In this document: positions 59,575-64,000 of the stretch, in pieces
How the letters are laid out: each line of letters starts with the position of its first letter
How positions within the stretch are numbered: the stretch's first letter is position 1
Assembly: GCA_021463865.1 (NCBI GenBank)
Contig: JAJTXY010000006.1
Span: 166,226-230,225 of the forward strand
Reading direction: 5' to 3'
Length of the DNA stretch: 64,000 bases
DNA from: Anaerolineae bacterium
GTDB taxonomy: Bacteria; Chloroflexota; Anaerolineae; Aggregatilineales; J027
Translations under genes and position numbers: made by a program
Notes under the pieces: model-generated
Database searches by the model: none
What the model saw: the letters and a program-made list of their open reading frames with translations, nothing else
What the model was told of the DNA's origin: nothing

Positions 59575-60687
59575 ATGACGCAGAAGCCTGACCATGTTCG
59601 TTTGTATATCCCCGGCCCCATTGAAGTGCGCAAAGAGGTGTTGGAGGCGCAAACTGAATGGATGATAGGACATCGTTCCAAAGCCTTTGCTGACCTGTAT
59701 GGTCGGCTGCAACCCAAATTGCAGCAGAGTTTTTATACCCAAAATCGAGTATTTATCTTTACATCGTCCGGCACGGGGGTGTGGGAAGCCGCCTCTCGTA
59801 ACTGCGTGCGTGATGAAGGTCGAATTTTGCATCTGGTCTGTGGTTCATTCAGTGAACGCTGGGCCGAAGTCAGCCAACTGAATGGCAAGCAGGTAGATGT
59901 GTTGGAAGTGGAATGGGGTCTGCCGATTGTGGCTGAACAACTGGCCGACGCCCTCAAGCAGAAACATTATGACGCAGTGGCCTGTGTTTATAACGAAACC
60001 AGTTCGGGGGTGATTAACCCACTGGCGGAATATGCCAAAGTGATGGAGGATTATCAAGACACCCTGTTTTTGGTGGACACGGTAAGCTGTTATATGGGTG
60101 CGCCGCTGTTTGTGGATGAGTGGGGCATTGATATTTGCCTCACCAGCACCCAAAAAGCCTTTGGTCTGCCCCCCGGCATGGCTTTTGGTACCATTTCGCA
60201 GGCGGTGTTGGATCGCGCCAAGACGGTCAAGAATCGCGGCTATTATTTTGATCTGATCGAAATGGATAAACACCACCAAAAGAACAATACCCCAGCTACC
60301 CCGCCTGTGTCGCTGATGTTCGCGGCGGATAAGCAGTTGAACGATATTTTGGCGGAAGGTATCCCAAATCGCATGGCCCGTCATCAACATCTGGCGGAAA
60401 TGACCCGCGCTTGGGGGACAAGCGCTGGGTTTGGTCTGCTTGCACCAGAGGGCTATCGTTCACCGACACTGACCGTCTTTGAAAACACGCTCAAGGTAGA
60501 CATTAAGGCACTCAATGGCTTTTTGCGCGGGCGGGGTATGGAAATTGCTGATGGGTATGGCAAGTTGAAGGATCGCACCTTCCGGATTGCCCACATGGGC
60601 GATATGCAGCCGACCCACATGGAAGAATTGTTTGCCAATATTGATGACTATCTGGCAACGAACCACAACGGAAATGGGGCGAACTAG
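59575..60687 (+). CDS. Class V aminotransferase (alanine-glyoxylate/phosphoserine aminotransferase-like)
   Basis: A 370-residue PLP enzyme. The N-terminal YIPGPIEVRKEV, the IFTSSGTGVWEAA phosphate-binding segment, LVDTVSCYMGAPL with its PLP-ring Asp, and the Schiff-base Lys in LTSTQKAFGLPPG (about 199) are clear. Its position 3 bp or less upstream of serA suggests it acts as a phosphoserine aminotransferase, as some such enzymes do elsewhere; classical SerC was not seen in the window. The ATG at 59575 is 13 nt after AAGGAG. Confidence 0.9.
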   Translation: MTQKPDHVRLYIPGPIEVRKEVLEAQTEWMIGHRSKAFADLYGRLQPKLQQSFYTQNRVFIFTSSGTGVWEAASRNCVRDEGRILHLVCGSFSERWAEVSQLNGKQVDVLEVEWGLPIVAEQLADALKQKHYDAVACVYNETSSGVINPLAEYAKVMEDYQDTLFLVDTVSCYMGAPLFVDEWGIDICLTSTQKAFGLPPGMAFGTISQAVLDRAKTVKNRGYYFDLIEMDKHHQKNNTPATPPVSLMFAADKQLNDILAEGIPNRMARHQHLAEMTRAWGTSAGFGLLAPEGYRSPTLTVFENTLKVDIKALNGFLRGRGMEIADGYGKLKDRTFRIAHMGDMQPTHMEELFANIDDYLATNHNGNGAN

Positions 60688-61650
60688 ATGCCACACATTT
60701 TGATTCCTGATAATCTGGAAAAAATCGGCCTCAATCTTTTGACCCAAGCGCAGGGCGTGACCATCCAAGCCCCAGCCAAAATGACCCGCGATGAGGTTTT
60801 GGCAGTAGTCGGCGATGCAGATGGCATGATTATCCGAAGCGGAACGAAGGCCAATGCTGAATTATTGCAAAAGGCTACCAAACTCAAGGCCATTGTGCGG
60901 GCAGGGGTCGGCGTGGATAACGTTGACCTTGTGAAAGCGACTGAACTCGGTATCGCGGTCATGAATACTCCGGCGGGTAACACTGTCGCCACTGCGGAAC
61001 ATACAATGGCGTTAATGCTGGCGTTGGCGCGGCATATCCCCAAAGCGCAAATTTCCATGCTGGAAGGCCAGTGGGAGCGTAAGGCGTTTATGGGGACGGA
61101 ACTGCGCGGCAAGACGCTCGGCATTATCGGGTTTGGCCGCGTGGGGCAGGCAGTGGCAAAACGGTCACTGGCCTTTGAAATGAACGTCATCGCGTATGAC
61201 CCCTATGTCTCCAAACAGTTGGCGCAATCGCTCAATGTGACATTGCTGCCCTTAGATGACCTGTTGGCGGAGGCCGACTATCTCACTTTGCATACAGTGG
61301 TGACGCCGGAAACCGAACATCTGATTGATGCCGAAAACATTGCCAAGATGAAAGATGGGGTGCGGTTGATTAATGCGGCACGCGGCAGTTTGGTCAATGA
61401 ACATGATCTGGCTGAAGCCATCAAGAGTGGCAAAATCACCGGGGCGGCATTGGATGTGTATGCCGAAGAACCGCCGCAGAAAGATAACCCATTGATTGGC
61501 TTGTCGGGCATTATTCATACCCCGCATCTGGGGGCCAGTACCCTTGAAGCGCAAGAAGCCGTCGCCGCCGAAGCTGCTGAGATTATGCTGGATGCGTTGC
61601 TGCGGAATGAATATCGCAATGTGGTGAATCGAGAAGTACAGGTTGGCTAG
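60688..61650 (+). CDS. serA: D-3-phosphoglycerate dehydrogenase, short form
   Basis: First step of serine synthesis: oxidises 3-phosphoglycerate with NAD. The catalytic and NAD domains are complete in 320 residues: RAGVGVDNVD, LGIIGFGRVGQ (about 146-156), the active-site Arg in NAARGSLV, Glu in DVYAEEPP, and His in HTPHLGAST. The usual C-terminal ACT (serine-binding) domain and the intervening ASB domain are absent, so it should not be feedback-regulated by that route. It forms an operon with the aminotransferase. A strong terminator follows. Confidence 0.94.
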   Translation: MPHILIPDNLEKIGLNLLTQAQGVTIQAPAKMTRDEVLAVVGDADGMIIRSGTKANAELLQKATKLKAIVRAGVGVDNVDLVKATELGIAVMNTPAGNTVATAEHTMALMLALARHIPKAQISMLEGQWERKAFMGTELRGKTLGIIGFGRVGQAVAKRSLAFEMNVIAYDPYVSKQLAQSLNVTLLPLDDLLAEADYLTLHTVVTPETEHLIDAENIAKMKDGVRLINAARGSLVNEHDLAEAIKSGKITGAALDVYAEEPPQKDNPLIGLSGIIHTPHLGASTLEAQEAVAAEAAEIMLDALLRNEYRNVVNREVQVG

Positions 61651-61680
61651 AGGCTGACCAAACAAGACTCTATGGATGTA

Positions 61681-61724
61681 AAACACCGTACTGGTGAGGG
61701 GGGACAACCAGTACGGTGTTTTTT
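61681..61724 (+). terminator. Rho-independent terminator of the serine operon
   Basis: A perfect 15-bp stem AAACACCGTACTGGT/ACCAGTACGGTGTTT (61681-61695 with 61707-61721) has an 11-nt loop and is followed by TTT. This is the strongest terminator in the window. Confidence 0.93.
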
Positions 61725-61731
61725 GGTTTCT

Positions 61732-61763
61732 CCAATATCAGTGACGCGCATCTCCGATATTGG
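61732..61763. other. Inverted repeat CCAATATC/GATATTGG
   Basis: A perfect 8-bp inverted repeat (61732-61739 with 61756-61763) in the 280-bp gap between serA and the FHA gene. A further pair TTGGGTAAAA/TTTTACCCAA lies at 61865-61874 and 61920-61929 just beyond the FHA stop. No gene is seen in this gap. Confidence 0.5.
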
Positions 61764-61930
61764 CATTGATTAACGTTCCGTCACTTCTACACTTCTCAAT
61801 ACCATGTACCGTCACAACCACCTCAGGAACGTCATGCTATCAGATTAAAACAGGTGGCTGAGTTTTGGGTAAAAGTAAGATGAATTTCCCGTGAGAGAAA
61901 ACCCGCATGAATGGAAACTTTTTACCCAAT

Positions 61931-62701
61931 CTAGCGGATGCGGCGCAATTGTTTTTCAAATACGACCCGCATCACCAAGCGCCCTAATTTTAGTTCATCC
62001 CCATCGCGCAATACACGGACTTCTTGGGGATAGACCCGTTCGCCGTTGAGATAGGTGTGGTTGACACTGCCCATATCGGTGATTGTAATGGCATTATCTC
62101 GATAGCGCAGGGTGGCATGAACACGCGATACCCCCCTATCCTTACCGTCATATCTGGTCAAATCTACATCCGGCACTAACACACTGTCGGGGGCGGTGCG
62201 GCCCATAATCATCTCTTTGGAATCGTTCATCGCCAATTTGATCGGGTCGTGGTCATATCCTTGCACCTTGAGGATTAAATTGGACAGGCTGCCAAAGGTT
62301 GTACCCGCAAGGCCTTCGTCCTCGACAATCAACTGCTGCGTTCCCTGTGACATTCCTGCCTTCACCAAGAGCGTCCCGCAAGCATAACAATAACCTGCAT
62401 GGGGTGGATTTGGTTTACCACATTGGGGGCAGGCAATATCGTCGGTAGGCGGCTCTGGCATAGAGGATTTTGGCGGCGGGGGTGGGCTAATCTTGGCATT
62501 TGGATTGGGGGGGTGATGTAAGCCTTCATTCATTTCCCATTGGCGAATAAGGCTCGCAATCTGCTCACGTTCGGCAGTGGAAATGAGAGGGCGCAGACGT
62601 TTGAGTTCTTGCAGGGCGTGGTCAGGGGCGGCTCCCTGTCGGCGCATAAACACGAACGCCTCAAACAAGTCTTGTATTTTGTATTCCAATGGGCTACTCA
62701 T
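61931..62701 (-). CDS. FHA-domain protein with zinc ribbon
   Basis: A 256-residue protein. N-terminal helices (about 1-65) are followed by a Pro-rich linker, a zinc ribbon CPQC...CYAC (about 92-109), and an FHA domain (about 160-250) with MGRTAPDS, the phosphothreonine-binding GVSRVHATL, and GSVNHTYLNGERV. It likely reads phosphothreonine made by Hanks-type kinases such as the one at 32 kb. The ATG at 62701 (MSSPLEY) is preferred over 62743. The frame overlapping its 5' side (62694-62897) is not supported. Confidence 0.87.
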   Translation of the reverse strand: MSSPLEYKIQDLFEAFVFMRRQGAAPDHALQELKRLRPLISTAEREQIASLIRQWEMNEGLHHPPNPNAKISPPPPPKSSMPEPPTDDIACPQCGKPNPPHAGYCYACGTLLVKAGMSQGTQQLIVEDEGLAGTTFGSLSNLILKVQGYDHDPIKLAMNDSKEMIMGRTAPDSVLVPDVDLTRYDGKDRGVSRVHATLRYRDNAITITDMGSVNHTYLNGERVYPQEVRVLRDGDELKLGRLVMRVVFEKQLRRIR

Positions 62702-62948
62702 AGCTGTTTTCCAAACCTTTTCGTCCTTGAAATCCCCCTCCAAGCACTTTCAAATTGTGCGCCAAGACGGGATTAGCGTCAAGCGATTGAGGAAATTTTT
62801 CATAGGTGTAAAGAACAACTAACAGTTCCATGAAGTTTTCAAAACGCTGCAACCCAATCCCAAAGCCTGCGTATAGATGATTGAACACAACAAACACAGA
62901 GAATCAACACCACACATCATTTGTGGAATTTCGGTAGAGGAGTAGTGT

Positions 62949-63800
62949 ATGAGCGACTATGATAAAACCATTGACCCGGCAGTGCCTGTCGAAGGTGGCA
63001 ATGGTGAACCCAAGCAAGATTGGAATTATCAACCCAACGATGACGGGGCGATCCCAATTCCCGTGCGGATTGGGTCACGCTTAGAAGAAGCCCCACCCAC
63101 AAACGAACCGCCAATGCAGGGGGTTGCCGATGATGACGCGATTGTGCGGGAATATGAGCGCAAGTATTATCGCCAGAGCCTCTACAACGACGCGCCCATA
63201 CCCCAACCGCGTGTAGGCGACAGCCACAAACAAAAGCGGCAGTGGAATTTCCGCGACATCAATGTCAAAGCTCCACCCAAGCATCGCTATCAAACCCGTG
63301 CCATGTCGGGTGAAGTGCAAGATACGGAACGGACATGGGCCGCGATTGCGCACGCGAGCGCCCTGCTCACCATTTTGGTGGCGATTGCCGCCGCGCCGGG
63401 GGTACTGTTGACGGTACTTATCCCGCTGGGGATTTATCTGGCCTTCCGCAATAAATCTGAGTTTGTGGCCTTCCATGCGCTGCAAGCCTTCACGATTCAG
63501 GTGGTAGGGACAGTCGGAGCGCTGGTGCTGCTGTTGGCGGGGACGCTGGTTTTGGGGACACTCATCGCAATATCGGCGGTGTTAAGCCTTGTGCTGATTG
63601 GCATCCCATTCCTGATCTTCTTCGTCCTGCTCTTGGTCGGACTGGTACTGTTCAGTGTATTTGTCCTGCCGCTTGGTATGGTGGTCTACAGCATGATTGC
63701 TGCCGACGCCGCCTACAAGGGCCGCAACTATCGCTATCCGTATATTGCGGACTGGCTGGATGACCAACTGAAAAACGGGATGCTTGGATCCGTGATCTAG
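62949..63800 (+). CDS. DUF4870-family membrane protein with long cytoplasmic N-terminus
   Basis: A 283-residue protein. The first 115 residues are polar and Pro/Asp-rich, probably cytoplasmic and disordered. The membrane part (about 118-265) is DUF4870-like: WAAIAHASALLTILV, then KSEFVAFHALQAFTIQVV, a typical pattern of the Tic20/DUF4870 family, and further helices. Function of the family is unclear. GGTAGAGGAG precedes the ATG at 62949. A terminator-like hairpin follows. Confidence 0.82.
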   Translation: MSDYDKTIDPAVPVEGGNGEPKQDWNYQPNDDGAIPIPVRIGSRLEEAPPTNEPPMQGVADDDAIVREYERKYYRQSLYNDAPIPQPRVGDSHKQKRQWNFRDINVKAPPKHRYQTRAMSGEVQDTERTWAAIAHASALLTILVAIAAAPGVLLTVLIPLGIYLAFRNKSEFVAFHALQAFTIQVVGTVGALVLLLAGTLVLGTLIAISAVLSLVLIGIPFLIFFVLLLVGLVLFSVFVLPLGMVVYSMIAADAAYKGRNYRYPYIADWLDDQLKNGMLGSVI

Positions 63801-63844
63801 GGAGTCTATCACCCAAGCAGTAGAACTAGAACGAGGAAACGAAG

Positions 63845-63876
63845 AACACGCTCAAGAGGGAGGGGCGCGTTTTTTG
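63845..63876 (+). terminator. Terminator of the DUF4870 gene
   Basis: AACACGCTC and GGGGCGCGTT form an imperfect stem (one A-C mismatch, one T-G pair) followed by TTTTTT. It lies 44 nt after the stop codon. Confidence 0.55.
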
Positions 63877-63898
63877 TCATATTTTGTGTATGCTGTAA

Positions 63899-64000
63899 TG
63901 GCCCCCAGTTTCTGGACAGTTGAGATAAGAAGTCGTACAACTGGAAAGAACTGGGAGATAATTGAGAGATGGCAAGACGAAAACGACGGACCTTCAGTGC
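63899..64000 (+). mobile_element. Left end of an IS3-like insertion sequence (truncated by window edge)
   Basis: TGGCCCCCAGTTTCTGGACA at 63899-63918 has the form of an IS3-family terminal inverted repeat (starts TG, ends near CA). A transposase orfA-like gene begins 50 nt further in. The right end and any target duplication are outside the window. Confidence 0.65.
63969..64000 (+). CDS. Transposase OrfA-like, partial (runs off the window)
   Basis: ATG at 63969 follows GGGAG by 13 nt and encodes MARRKRRTFSA, the common start of IS3-family OrfA proteins (HTH_Tnp type). Only 10 codons plus two bases are visible, so the call rests on that stretch and the terminal repeat just upstream. Confidence 0.6.
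   Translation, partial: MARRKRRTFS

Noticed and set aside
62694..62897. Minus-strand frame of 67 codons upstream of the FHA gene
   Set aside because: The protein looks plausible but there is no ribosome site or homology I can recognise, and it overlaps the FHA start. It may be a remnant.

Overview
The window looks like chromosome of a Chloroflexota bacterium, most likely of the Anaerolineae line. The support is indirect. There are many exported or membrane proteins with TPTP/PT-rich linkers, a DUF6754 protein beside a MutL-family ASKHA protein, a phosphoserine-aminotransferase-like class V enzyme paired with SerA, and an HNH protein of the type common in this phylum. Base composition is moderate and genes are dense on both strands. 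Starts are often GTG or TTG, and several promoters carry an extended -10 of the form TGCTAnAnT.

Region 1-12 kb is housekeeping. It holds the small SRP RNA, a G5/DUF348 protein, rsmA, a lipoprotein, RNase P RNA, rluE, an oligopeptide-type solute-binding protein, secG, a CAP-domain exoprotein, recR, trmD, hutI and rdgB. Region 12-16.6 kb holds DUF3048, GH114, an orphan ABC ATPase, plsC and a STAS protein, after one A+T-rich orphan gene.

Region 16.7-28 kb is the most striking. It is one co-directional run of nine genes: a small soluble protein with a probably leaderless start, DUF6754, two multi-pass membrane proteins, a 1097-residue protein with about 14 P-D/E-W motifs on a disordered acidic arm, a MutL-family ASKHA ATPase, a barrel-sandwich-like protein, and a tandem pair of single-pass surface proteins, the first of which is truncated. 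It ends at a clear terminator. This is the best candidate for an undescribed membrane-associated machine.

Region 28.4-31 kb has a compact minus-strand operon of five small unknown genes behind a consensus promoter. It is led by an excisionase-type HTH protein and closed by large hairpins, and it faces an HNH gene with a palindromic operator. Region 31-45 kb has an MBL hydrolase, a Ser/Thr kinase with an altered HRD motif, ftsH, a methyltransferase and SDR pair, an ECF sigma/anti-sigma/Nudix operon, tRNA-Leu(CAA), an HTH-LAGLIDADG protein, two paralogous membrane proteins, a GH1 glycosidase and a Uma2 protein.

Region 45-64 kb has a Fur-zinc-ribbon-NurA-HAS-barrel operon, RidA, a divergent NarL-type two-component system, a receiver-GAF protein, a deoxynucleoside kinase fused to a MazG-like pyrophosphatase followed by a second kinase and an ECF sigma factor, a PAS histidine kinase, a HEAT-type protein, a phosphoglucose/phosphomannose isomerase, the serine-synthesis pair, an FHA protein, a DUF4870 protein and the left end of an IS3-like element cut by the window edge.

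All family assignments come from reading motifs by eye; no database search was run.
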